Of a stretch of 17,356 bases of DNA, positions 8,136 through 15,148 are shown piece by piece; the first letter of the stretch is position 1; every line of letters begins with the position of its first letter. The position numbers and the translations under genes are program-made. Source of the stretch: Bacteroidales bacterium (GTDB lineage Bacteria > Bacteroidota > Bacteroidia > Bacteroidales > UBA4181); NCBI GenBank assembly GCA_031287245.1, contig JAITTD010000233.1, forward strand, positions 1-17,356. Direction: 5' to 3'. A model generated the notes under the pieces. That model was not told where the DNA came from and made no database searches. It worked only from the letters and a program-made list of their open reading frames with translations.

Positions 8136-8945
8136 ATGAAGCAGGTTCATTTTAGAAACAGTACCATCCGTGTTTCCGATGAAGGCACGGGCGAGGCAGT
8201 ATTGCTGTTGCACGGCTATCTCGAAACGCTTGATATATGGGATGATTTCTGCGACCGTTTGACTTCCTGCTACCGTGTCATCAGAATGGACGTACCCGGA
8301 CACGGGCAATCCGGTGTGGTGGATGATACTCACAGCATGGACATGATAGCAGAGGCGGTGGAAGCGGTGTTGCAGGATTTGAATATTTCCCGTTGCGTAC
8401 TGGTGGGACATTCGATGGGTGGTTACGTATCACTGGCTTATCTGGCAAACTTCCCCAAGCGATTGGCGGGCATTTGCCTCTTTCATTCCTCGCCTTTGGC
8501 AGATGATGCAAAGAAGAAAGCAGCACGGGACAAGGAAATACGCTTAGTGAACGACGGAAAACTGTCCCTCATTTGCCATTTCAGCATCCCCAACGGATTT
8601 GCCGAAAACAATCTGGAGAAATTTGCCGACAAGGTAACTTTTGCGCGGGAACTTGCCCTGCTGTCGCCCCCAGATGGCGTGACTGCCATCCTTCGCGGGA
8701 TGCGCGACCGCCCCGACCGACAGGCTTTATTGAGGGAAAACAGTTTGCCCATCCTTTTCCTGCTTGGCAAATATGATTCCTACATCAGCCTCGAACCCTT
8801 ACTTCCCCTTGCCGCTTCCTTTCCCCATTCGGAAACCGTTGTTCTGGAACATTCCGGTCATTCAGGCTACATCGAAGAGCCTGAAAAATCAGCCGGAGTG
8901 CTGCTCAATTTTATTGACAAATGCTATCAAAAAGATGGTGAATAG
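8136..8945 (+). CDS. Alpha/beta hydrolase
   Basis: A 269-residue enzyme of the alpha/beta hydrolase fold without a signal peptide, so probably cytoplasmic. The catalytic triad is Ser93 in the nucleophile elbow GHSMGG (91-96), Asp214 in GKYDSY and His242 in GHSGYIEEPE. HGYLE at 26-30 forms the oxyanion loop, and a cap region lies at about 120-195. The substrate cannot be told from sequence; esterases, lactonases and acyl hydrolases share this layout. Of three clustered in-frame ATGs (8127, 8133, 8136) the last is chosen because homologous proteins typically begin with MK followed by the first strand; the others would add 1 or 3 residues. The stop overlaps the start of the GH3 gene by 11 bases, which implies translational coupling. 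Confidence 0.9.
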   Translation: MKQVHFRNSTIRVSDEGTGEAVLLLHGYLETLDIWDDFCDRLTSCYRVIRMDVPGHGQSGVVDDTHSMDMIAEAVEAVLQDLNISRCVLVGHSMGGYVSLAYLANFPKRLAGICLFHSSPLADDAKKKAARDKEIRLVNDGKLSLICHFSIPNGFAENNLEKFADKVTFARELALLSPPDGVTAILRGMRDRPDRQALLRENSLPILFLLGKYDSYISLEPLLPLAASFPHSETVVLEHSGHSGYIEEPEKSAGVLLNFIDKCYQKDGE

Positions 8946-11900
8946 ATACATTACTCTTTATCGTGAAAAATGGTCCATTGTCAACTGTCCATTGTCAATT
9001 ATTCTCCTGTTTTTCCTGTTGACCGCTTTTTCCAAACCGCCACCTGCGTCCGATGACTTCCCTTTCGACCATCTTCACAGCCCTTGGGTGGATTCTGTCT
9101 TCAACAGCCTCACTTTCGAGCAACGCATCGGGCAATTGCTGATGGTGGCGGCGTATTCCAACAAAGACCAGAAACACGTTGACCGCATTTCAGACTATAT
9201 TTCGCAATATCACATTGGCGGATTGGTGTTTTTTCAAGGCGGACCGCTGCGACAGGCGCAACTGACCAACCATTACCAGAATATATCACAAACGCCGCTG
9301 CTCATCGCCATGGACGCTGAATGGGGCTTAGGTATGCGCTTGGACAGTTGCATCGCGTTTCCGCGACAAATGCCCTTAGGCGCCATACAGGACGTGGATT
9401 TGATATACAAAATGGGGCAAGAGACAGGGATACAACTCAAAAGAATGGGTGTACATCTGAATTTTGCGCCTGTGGTGGACATCAACAACCAGCCTGCCAA
9501 TCCGGTTATCGGCATCCGCTCTTTCGGTGAAAACAGCGCAGAAGTGAGCCGCCGCAGCAGTCTTTATATGAAAGGCTTGCAGGAAAAGCGAATCCTCACG
9601 GCAGCAAAACATTTCCCCGGTCACGGCAACACCACAGAGGATTCGCATCAGGCGCTTCCGGTCATTACCGATACTTACGAGGCGCTCAACAACTTGGAAT
9701 GGGAACCCTACAAACGTTTGATGCTGCAAGGGCTTACAGGGGTGCTGGCTGGTCATTTGAGCGTTCCGTCGCTGGACTCTGCTAAAAACCTTGCATCGTC
9801 ACTTTCACGCAGGGTGATGTGCGATATTTTGCGCGACTCACTGCACTTTCAGGGGCTGATATACACTGATGCTCTGAATATGCGCGGCGTTGCAAAATTC
9901 TTCCCTTCGGGCGAAGTAGAAGTGAAAGCGCTCGCGGCAGGCGCCGATGTGCTGCTGATGCCCAATGACGTGCCCCGCGCCATTGCCGCCATCAAAGCCG
10001 CAGTGGACAGCGGACGCATCAGTGACAAACAGATTGAACTTTCGTGCCGAAGAATACTGGCAGCCAAGCAATGGTGCGGATTAACCAATTGCCAACCGGT
10101 GAAAACCGCCGGATTGCAAGCCTTTGTCAACCGTCCCGAAGCCAATCTGCTGAATCGTCAATTGGTTGCCGCATCGCTCACTGTGGTGCAAAACATCAAT
10201 CATATCCTGCCGTTAACGCATCTCGACAGCGCAAAAACTGCCGTTTTGATAACAGGACAATCTTTGCCGTCGCATTTTCTGATGAGCATCAAGAAATACG
10301 AGGAATTGGATTATTATTTTCTGGATGAAAAAACCACTGCCGTGCAGGAAAAGCAACTGGCAGAAACCTTAAGCGCTTGCACACGGGTGATTGTCGGCAT
10401 CCACAACACCAAATACCATGTTGACCGGTATAGTGGGATTGCCCCGCGTGTTTTTTCCTTTGTGGACAGATTGTCAGAAAAAACAGACGTGGTGCTTTGC
10501 TTGTTTGCACCGCCTTACGCCTTGTCGAATTTTGAAAATCGCGACAAAATGAAGGGAATCGTGGTGGCTTATCAAGATTCGCCTTTGGCGCAGGACTATA
10601 CGGCGCAATTGCTCTATGGTGGCATTGGTGCAAAAGGCAGTTTGCCGGTTTCGGTTGATTCGATCCATCAACGCCTTAGCGGAATAACGACTGCGGGCGG
10701 CTTGCGACTGCGGTATTCCATTCCCGAAGAGGCAGGCATTGCTTCTCGCCGTCTGCTATCCATCGACACCATGGTGGTCAACGCCATTGACAGCGGCGTC
10801 ATGCCAGGATGCCAGATTCTTGCCGCCCGCAACGGCATCGTCTTTTTCCAGCGCGAATATGGCAACACCCGCTACGACCGCGCTGAGCCTGTCCGCGCCG
10901 AACACATCTATGATTTGGCTTCGGTGACAAAGGTGTCTGCTGCCCTGCCGGCAGTGATGCTGCTACTTGACAACGATGAAATCAAACTGCGCGACCATCT
11001 GGAAAAGCACCTGCCCTTTCCGGAAAAATCCGAGGCAGGCAGGATAACGCTGATGGACTTACTGACGCATCAGGCGAAGATGCCCGCCTTCATTCCCTTT
11101 TATATGAACGTGATGCAGGCGACAGACACTGCCGAAACCCTGATTTCCCGGACAAAAGACAACCAACACCCTATTCGTTTATCGGCACATTCATGGCTGA
11201 ACAACCGGCGGAAGTACAAAGACGGCTATTTCACCGCTTCGGCTGACAGTTTGCACCATTTCAAGGCGGCAGAAGGCTTGTTTGTGATGGACAGTTATCG
11301 CGATACCATCTTCAAACGAATCAAACAAACGCCCCTGTTGCCGAAAAAACAGTATCTGTACAGCGATCTCGGCTTTATCCTGCTCACCGAACTGGTTGAA
11401 CAAAAGTCGGGTGTGGGATTGGACGAGTTTGCGGCACGCAATTTCTACCGGCGACTGGGGGCTACTACCTTAGGTTACCGTCCGTTAGAGCGTTTCCCAA
11501 CAGGCAGAGTGATTCCGACAGCCAACGACACTATCTTCCGCAATCAGTGGCTGCAAGGATACGTGCACGATGAGAACGCCTCGCTGATGGGCGGGGTGAG
11601 CGGTCATGCCGGATTGTACAGTAACGCTGGCGATTTGGCAAAACTGATGCAGATGTACCTGAACAAGGGTGTTTACGGCGGCGAACGCTTTTTGGAAGAG
11701 CGCACCATGGAGGAATTTACCGAATGCCCATTCTGTCGGCAGGGCAACCGCCGCGGAATAGGTTTTGACAAGCCCGAACCTGACCCGCATAAACCCTCGC
11801 CGGCAGCAAAAAGCGCCTCGCCCGAAAGTTTTGGTCACAGCGGCTTTACTGGTACCTGCGTGTGGATGGACCCCAACAGCGGACTGCTGTTCATCTTCCT

Positions 11901-12051
11901 GTCCAACCGCGTGTGCCCCGACGCCGGCAACAACAAATTAGTGACGTCGAACCTGCGGACAAGAATTTATCAGACGCTGACAGAAGCCATCACCTCAAAA
12001 GAAAATTGCCAAAGTCAGGAATCATTGACGGCGAACTATTTGTCGGAATGA
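8935..12051 (+). CDS. Exported GH3 (NagZ-like) / serine hydrolase fusion protein
   Basis: A 1038-residue two-enzyme fusion. A hydrophobic segment at about residues 19-33 serves as signal peptide or membrane anchor, so the protein probably acts in the periplasm. The GH3 N-terminal domain has the NagZ-type signature KHFPGHGNT at 225-233, the Asp236/His238 acid-base dyad and the nucleophile Asp312 in IYTDALNM, which suggests beta-N-acetylhexosaminidase activity on peptidoglycan fragments. A GH3 C-terminal-like region follows. The last 400 residues form a class C beta-lactamase/transpeptidase-like serine hydrolase domain with SVTK at 663-666, YSD at 809-811 in place of YxN, and HSG at 968-970. 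The ATG at 8935 is chosen; upstream in-frame starts would lengthen the overlap with the hydrolase gene and bury the signal peptide. This architecture is common in Bacteroidales, but the physiological substrate is not established. The stop abuts the stop of prfH on the other strand. Confidence 0.9.
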   Translation: MVNRYITLYREKWSIVNCPLSIILLFFLLTAFSKPPPASDDFPFDHLHSPWVDSVFNSLTFEQRIGQLLMVAAYSNKDQKHVDRISDYISQYHIGGLVFFQGGPLRQAQLTNHYQNISQTPLLIAMDAEWGLGMRLDSCIAFPRQMPLGAIQDVDLIYKMGQETGIQLKRMGVHLNFAPVVDINNQPANPVIGIRSFGENSAEVSRRSSLYMKGLQEKRILTAAKHFPGHGNTTEDSHQALPVITDTYEALNNLEWEPYKRLMLQGLTGVLAGHLSVPSLDSAKNLASSLSRRVMCDILRDSLHFQGLIYTDALNMRGVAKFFPSGEVEVKALAAGADVLLMPNDVPRAIAAIKAAVDSGRISDKQIELSCRRILAAKQWCGLTNCQPVKTAGLQAFVNRPEANLLNRQLVAASLTVVQNINHILPLTHLDSAKTAVLITGQSLPSHFLMSIKKYEELDYYFLDEKTTAVQEKQLAETLSACTRVIVGIHNTKYHVDRYSGIAPRVFSFVDRLSEKTDVVLCLFAPPYALSNFENRDKMKGIVVAYQDSPLAQDYTAQLLYGGIGAKGSLPVSVDSIHQRLSGITTAGGLRLRYSIPEEAGIASRRLLSIDTMVVNAIDSGVMPGCQILAARNGIVFFQREYGNTRYDRAEPVRAEHIYDLASVTKVSAALPAVMLLLDNDEIKLRDHLEKHLPFPEKSEAGRITLMDLLTHQAKMPAFIPFYMNVMQATDTAETLISRTKDNQHPIRLSAHSWLNNRRKYKDGYFTASADSLHHFKAAEGLFVMDSYRDTIFKRIKQTPLLPKKQYLYSDLGFILLTELVEQKSGVGLDEFAARNFYRRLGATTLGYRPLERFPTGRVIPTANDTIFRNQWLQGYVHDENASLMGGVSGHAGLYSNAGDLAKLMQMYLNKGVYGGERFLEERTMEEFTECPFCRQGNRRGIGFDKPEPDPHKPSPAAKSASPESFGHSGFTGTCVWMDPNSGLLFIFLSNRVCPDAGNNKLVTSNLRTRIYQTLTEAITSKENCQSQESLTANYLSE
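8975..9002. repeat. Heptamer array inside the GH3 signal-peptide region
   Basis: Four 7-base units are visible: CCATTGT, CAACTGT, CCATTGT, CAATTAT. They are the same type as the intergenic array at 23-57 but lie within codons about 14-23 of the GH3 gene, encoding SIVNCPLSI just before and into the hydrophobic segment. Confidence 0.8.
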
Positions 12052-12669
12052 TTACTCCAGTCCCATTTTAATTACTCTTACCGGATTGCCGCGCTGCAAT
12101 TCATTGTGATTTTGCCAGTTCGTTTGTATCGCATCCAATGCCAGCGTTTGTTTCCATGCTGCCAGCCGCATGAGCAGCCGCTCTGTTGCCAAATGCTTGT
12201 TTTGCAGTTGCGAACGACTGTCGGACGCGGTGACGCAGATGCCCGATGGCAGGTGTATGGCACGGACAGCCGTTTCGGTCTTGTTGACGTGTTGACCGCC
12301 CGGACCGGAGGCTTTCAGTGTTTGATACTGAATGTCGCGCTCGTTCCAATCAGGCGTTTCCGGTATCGCCAAGCGCTGCACACCCACAAACCAGTTTTTG
12401 CGTCGGTGGTACTTCCGGTAAGGGCTTTGCGCAATCCATTGTATCACGCCTTCCCACGAGCGGGCAAACGTCTCAACATTCGTACCCGACAGCGCCACCA
12501 CCGCCGAAAGCAGCGTACGGTTCAATGTACCCTCTTCACGATCGACTACTTCGGCTACGATGCCTTGCTCCCGTGCCTCTTTCAACATCAGTTCGGTCAC
12601 CTTGGCGACCACCCTGCAACATTCCTCCGGTCCGCGACCTGAGGTGATTTGAAGATATATTTTCATCAT
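12052..12669 (-). CDS. prfH: Peptide chain release factor homologue PrfH
   Basis: A 205-residue homologue of class I release factors that lacks the codon-recognition domains. The GGQ motif at residues 124-126, within SGPGGQHVNKTETAVR, catalyses peptidyl-tRNA hydrolysis. The N-terminus with SGRGPEECC at 10-18 and the segment SPYRKYHRRKNWF at 82-94 are characteristic of PrfH. Known role: PrfH releases nascent chains from ribosomes whose 16S rRNA has been cut in the decoding centre, after which RtcB2 reseals the RNA. It is the last gene of the operon, 11 bases after rtcB. Start codons at 12669 and 12666 are equivalent. Its stop directly abuts the stop of the convergent GH3 gene. Confidence 0.93.
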   Translation of the reverse strand: MMKIYLQITSGRGPEECCRVVAKVTELMLKEAREQGIVAEVVDREEGTLNRTLLSAVVALSGTNVETFARSWEGVIQWIAQSPYRKYHRRKNWFVGVQRLAIPETPDWNERDIQYQTLKASGPGGQHVNKTETAVRAIHLPSGICVTASDSRSQLQNKHLATERLLMRLAAWKQTLALDAIQTNWQNHNELQRGNPVRVIKMGLE

Positions 12670-12680
12670 GATTACTTTGT

Positions 12681-14081
12681 TTATTCTTTGTTCATTCTGA
12701 CTATTCGCGGCATGAAACGTCCATGAATATCTACCAGTGTTTTTTGCGCTTCCATCACGCGGTCGATGTTTTTATATGCCAATGATGCCTCTTCCACCGT
12801 TCCGCCGATGAGTGTAACGCCTGCAACAGTCAGCATTTTGTTCATCATGGAACGTGTAAAGTTTTCCTTGGCTTTCTGTCGCGACATGGCGCGCCCTGCT
12901 CCATGCGACGCCGAAAACAAGGCATCCGGCAGTCCGCGTCCGCACACTACGTAACCGGCAGTGCTCATGCTGCCGGGTATGATGCCTGCCTCGCCGATGT
13001 GTGCAGGTGTAGCGCCCTTGCGGTGAACAATCACCTCACGTCCATCGGGCAAAGTTTCCTTCCACGCAAAGTTGTGGTGATGGCTCACCGTGGCGATGCT
13101 GCGAATACCCAGCGCTTTGGCGAGATTGGCGTGTATCCGCTCGTGGCAAGCCTCTGCGTAAGCGCCTGCCAGCGTCATACACTGCCAGTATTCCTGTCCT
13201 TCGGCGGTAGCCATGTCGAACCACGCAAAATGTTGTGCCTCGCGCGGAAGCCGGCAGCGTTCGCGGGCTATTGTGCTGAAATGGCGGGCTATTTCAGCGC
13301 CCAATCCCCGCGAGCCGGAGTGTGACAGCAGTGCCATGTACGCACCCGCAGGCAAACCGACTACATTGTCGGTAAAGAGTTCCAACTCGCCGAACTCCAC
13401 AAAGTGATTGCCGCCACCTGAACTGCCCAACTGTCGGATGGCTTTCCCGTGAAGGGCTTTTAGGAATGGTATCTCGCGAAATTCAGCGCGGTCGAGTACC
13501 TCGTGTTCCTGCGGAAATCCCAATCCGCCGTCCATGCCGAAATGAGTGAACGTGTGCAACGCCTCCTTTGTCTGATGCGCGTAACGTTGCAGGTGTGCGG
13601 GGTTTTCGCCGAAAACAGACAACGCCATGCGGCAACCGATGTCCACACCCACAGCATACGGAATCACCGCGTTGTCCACCGCCAACACACCGCCGATGGG
13701 CAATCCGTAACCGGCGTGTGCATCGGGCATGAGCGCACCCTGCACACTGACGGGCAGGCGCATAGCCAATTCCATCTGCTGGCGAGCGGAAGTTTCGATA
13801 TATTTTCCGCCATAGCATTTGAAACCCTGCGGTTCGCGCAATTCGTAAGTTTTGCCAACTGGCGATGTTTCCTGCGGGCAAAAATACTCCGAGAGTTGTC
13901 CCCAGACTTCATGTCCGGCATAGTCCTGCGGGTTGCGGATGACAGAGGTCAACTCGTTGAGCACTTCCTGCTTGACGCCATGTTTGCGATGTTTGCTGAC
14001 GGCGGCTGTGGCAAGGCTTCGAGCCACATTGTTGTGGTAGCCGATTTGACTTAAATCTTTTGTTCGTATCACTAAATTCAT
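12681..14081 (-). CDS. rtcB: RNA ligase RtcB family (RtcB2 type)
   Basis: A 466-residue RtcB ligase, which joins RNA 2',3'-cyclic phosphate or 3'-phosphate ends to 5'-OH ends using GTP and Mn2+. Expected active-site residues are all present: Asp147 and Cys150 in GVDIGCRM, Asn225-His226 in GGGNHFVEF, His254 in HSGSRG, the HHHNF cluster at 334-338, and the guanylated His393 in SHGAGRAMSR. Pairing with prfH identifies it as the rRNA-repair type rather than a tRNA-splicing one; colicin E3-like cleavage of 16S rRNA produces exactly the ends that RtcB joins. Its ATG overlaps the stop of the upstream gene by 4 bases (ATGA), which indicates translational coupling. No rtcR regulator or rtcA cyclase gene is visible nearby. 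Confidence 0.95.
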   Translation of the reverse strand: MNLVIRTKDLSQIGYHNNVARSLATAAVSKHRKHGVKQEVLNELTSVIRNPQDYAGHEVWGQLSEYFCPQETSPVGKTYELREPQGFKCYGGKYIETSARQQMELAMRLPVSVQGALMPDAHAGYGLPIGGVLAVDNAVIPYAVGVDIGCRMALSVFGENPAHLQRYAHQTKEALHTFTHFGMDGGLGFPQEHEVLDRAEFREIPFLKALHGKAIRQLGSSGGGNHFVEFGELELFTDNVVGLPAGAYMALLSHSGSRGLGAEIARHFSTIARERCRLPREAQHFAWFDMATAEGQEYWQCMTLAGAYAEACHERIHANLAKALGIRSIATVSHHHNFAWKETLPDGREVIVHRKGATPAHIGEAGIIPGSMSTAGYVVCGRGLPDALFSASHGAGRAMSRQKAKENFTRSMMNKMLTVAGVTLIGGTVEEASLAYKNIDRVMEAQKTLVDIHGRFMPRIVRMNKE

Positions 14082-14782
14082 AAAAATAACTCCATTTTAA
14101 TGTCTTGGGAAATGAATTCCCCGATGACTTGGTTGAACGATTTGTTTTTAAACGGATTTTCGGGAAACTGTTTCATCTTCCACTTGTACGAGCCTCCCGA
14201 CAGCCAGTCGAGCCGCGCCCTTGCAGGATAACAGTAAATACAATCCAGTTCTTGCTTGCGGCGTTCAAGGTTCATATCTATCCGGCGATGCTTGGTCACC
14301 ATGTTCGGCTCGGTTTTCAGGACGAAACGCCACGGTTCGCGAAATACATACCGTATTTGCTGGTGTTTGCGAACAAAATACTCTTCCTCCTGAAACCATG
14401 CAACTTCCTCTTCGGTGAAGTTCATTTTTTGGAACTCCCACCATTCAAGCGTTCTCAGGTGCTGTTCGCGTACGATGTATCCCGACTTCCCTCTTCTCCG
14501 GCGTTTTTTCTTGAAATCCTTGCGAGAACTGTACTGTTGCACATTTATTTTCGCAAGAATCCCGGCAAAGAAGGCTGCGAGAGCGCTTTGCGCTACATCA
14601 TCACGCAACACGAAACTGCGTTTCCAGCCTCGTTGATAAGGCACTGCAAGGTCTTCGTAGCCCAAATTCCAGATGAGCCTGCACACTTGCTGCATTTCGC
14701 GCTTCTGCGCCAACAGGTGTTTGTCGCGGTCTTCCCGCACTTTCCGTTTTTTTTGTCGTGCTGACTGCAAATTAAATAACAT
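14078..14782 (-). CDS. Unrecognised basic protein, first gene of the rtcB-prfH operon
   Basis: A 234-residue protein that I cannot assign to a named family. It is strongly basic, with Lys/Arg-rich stretches at residues 9-21 and 87-99 (the latter contains four consecutive Arg). Noticeable features are PYQRGWKRSFVL at 48-59, aromatic acidic segments at 112-135, EPWRFVLK at 149-156 and a CIYC pair at 181-184 that could bind metal or be chance. No signal peptide or membrane segment is seen. The basic character suggests nucleic-acid or ribosome binding, which is inference. It is translationally coupled to rtcB by an ATGA overlap and is nearest to the operon promoter, so a role in the rRNA-repair module is likely. 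I have a vague impression of similar hypothetical proteins in Bacteroidota but cannot verify it. The start ATG at 14782 is the only reasonable one. Confidence 0.8.
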   Translation of the reverse strand: MLFNLQSARQKKRKVREDRDKHLLAQKREMQQVCRLIWNLGYEDLAVPYQRGWKRSFVLRDDVAQSALAAFFAGILAKINVQQYSSRKDFKKKRRRRGKSGYIVREQHLRTLEWWEFQKMNFTEEEVAWFQEEEYFVRKHQQIRYVFREPWRFVLKTEPNMVTKHRRIDMNLERRKQELDCIYCYPARARLDWLSGGSYKWKMKQFPENPFKNKSFNQVIGEFISQDIKMELFL

Positions 14783-14789
14783 ACAAAAT

Positions 14790-14817
14790 CAATTGAAAAT
14801 TGAAATGGAGAATTGAA
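14790..14817. repeat. Heptamer-like array (AATTGAA type)
   Basis: Degenerate 7-base-period units (CAATTGA, AAATTGA, AATGGAG, AATTGAA) lie just upstream of the first codon of the minus-strand operon. Read on the minus strand they contain CAATT and CCATT cores as in the other arrays. It would form part of the untranslated leader immediately before the start codon. Confidence 0.55.
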
Positions 14818-14858
14818 AATACACAATTCTTCCGTAAAAAATAATACTAAAAATGGGG

Positions 14859-14956
14859 TTGATTGGCTTTGTGTGCCGATACAGCAACGCACTATTTCTG
14901 CACCGTTTGGTTGCGGTGCAAAATCAACTTTCAGGCAAATACCTGATGCCAATCAA
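14859..14956 (-). promoter_or_regulatory. Candidate structured leader RNA upstream of the rtcB-prfH operon
   Basis: A perfect 9-base inverted repeat (TTGATTGGC at 14859-14867, GCCAATCAA at 14948-14956) encloses two clear hairpins: 14899-14905 with 14914-14920 (7 pairs, 8-base loop) and 14931-14935 with 14942-14946 (5 pairs, 6-base loop). A weaker third pairs 14873-14876 with 14889-14892. The whole could fold as a multibranched, cloverleaf-like element. It lies inside the predicted leader of the minus-strand operon, and on that strand a T-rich tract follows the closing stem after about 5 bases, as might be seen in an attenuator. It matches no riboswitch class I recognise. The pairing also works on the plus strand, so the strand is inferred from the promoter. 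Confidence 0.4.
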
Positions 14957-15025
14957 ATGAATTATATGTTATATTCCAGCATAATAAGTCCCTCCATACA
15001 TTAAAGGGTTCAATATTTGAAGGCG

Positions 15026-15056
15026 CAAAGGTAGGATGATTTTTTTTATTTGCAAA
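15026..15056 (-). promoter_or_regulatory. Promoter of the unknown gene-rtcB-prfH operon
   Basis: On the minus strand TTTG (15056-15053) is followed after exactly 19 bases by TACCTTTG (15033-15026), a full match to the Bacteroidota -33/-7 consensus. Transcription would start near 15019, giving a leader of about 235 bases before the ATG at 14782, unusually long for this window. Confidence 0.75.
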
Positions 15057-15093
15057 AAAACATTCGGGGCGCAGGGAACGGAAGTCAAATATG

Positions 15094-15123
15094 TTGCTAT
15101 CTAAAATAAAAGTTGTACTTTTG
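15094..15123 (+). promoter_or_regulatory. Promoter of the restriction-modification operon
   Basis: TTG at 15094-15096 is followed after 19 bases by TACTTTTG at 15116-15123, a full Bacteroidota -33/-7 match. Transcription would start near 15130, about 19 bases before the ATG at 15149. The in-frame TTG at 15113 lies inside the promoter and is therefore not the start. Confidence 0.75.
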
Positions 15124-15148
15124 CGTTTGTAATTTAAAAGAAAAAATT

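Larger units (their letters stand above)
14783..15148. other. Divergent intergenic region between the rRNA-repair operon and the restriction genes
   Basis: A stretch of 366 bases without a gene. From left to right it holds a heptamer-like array (14790-14817), a potential structured RNA (14859-14956), a minus-strand promoter (15026-15056) and a plus-strand promoter (15094-15123). Between the two -33 elements about 37 bases remain (15057-15093), in which I see no clear operator. Short open frames here have no supporting features. Confidence 0.8.

Noticed and set aside
8764..8934. Upstream extension of the GH3 reading frame
   Set aside because: It would overlap the hydrolase gene by about 180 bases and place the signal peptide internally; the ATG at 8935 is a far better start.
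13503..14054. Open frame opposite rtcB
   Set aside because: The rtcB frame has all ligase motifs; the opposite frame is rich in His, Arg and Cys as expected for a shadow.
14859..14956. tRNA gene suggested by the cloverleaf-like pairing
   Set aside because: The closing stem is 9 pairs, no T-loop or D-loop consensus or anticodon arm with 7-base loop is present, and the length of 98 does not fit.
14930..14957. Hammerhead ribozyme core suggested by CTGATG
   Set aside because: The CUGAUGA core is incomplete and the required GAAA segment and stem arrangement are not found.
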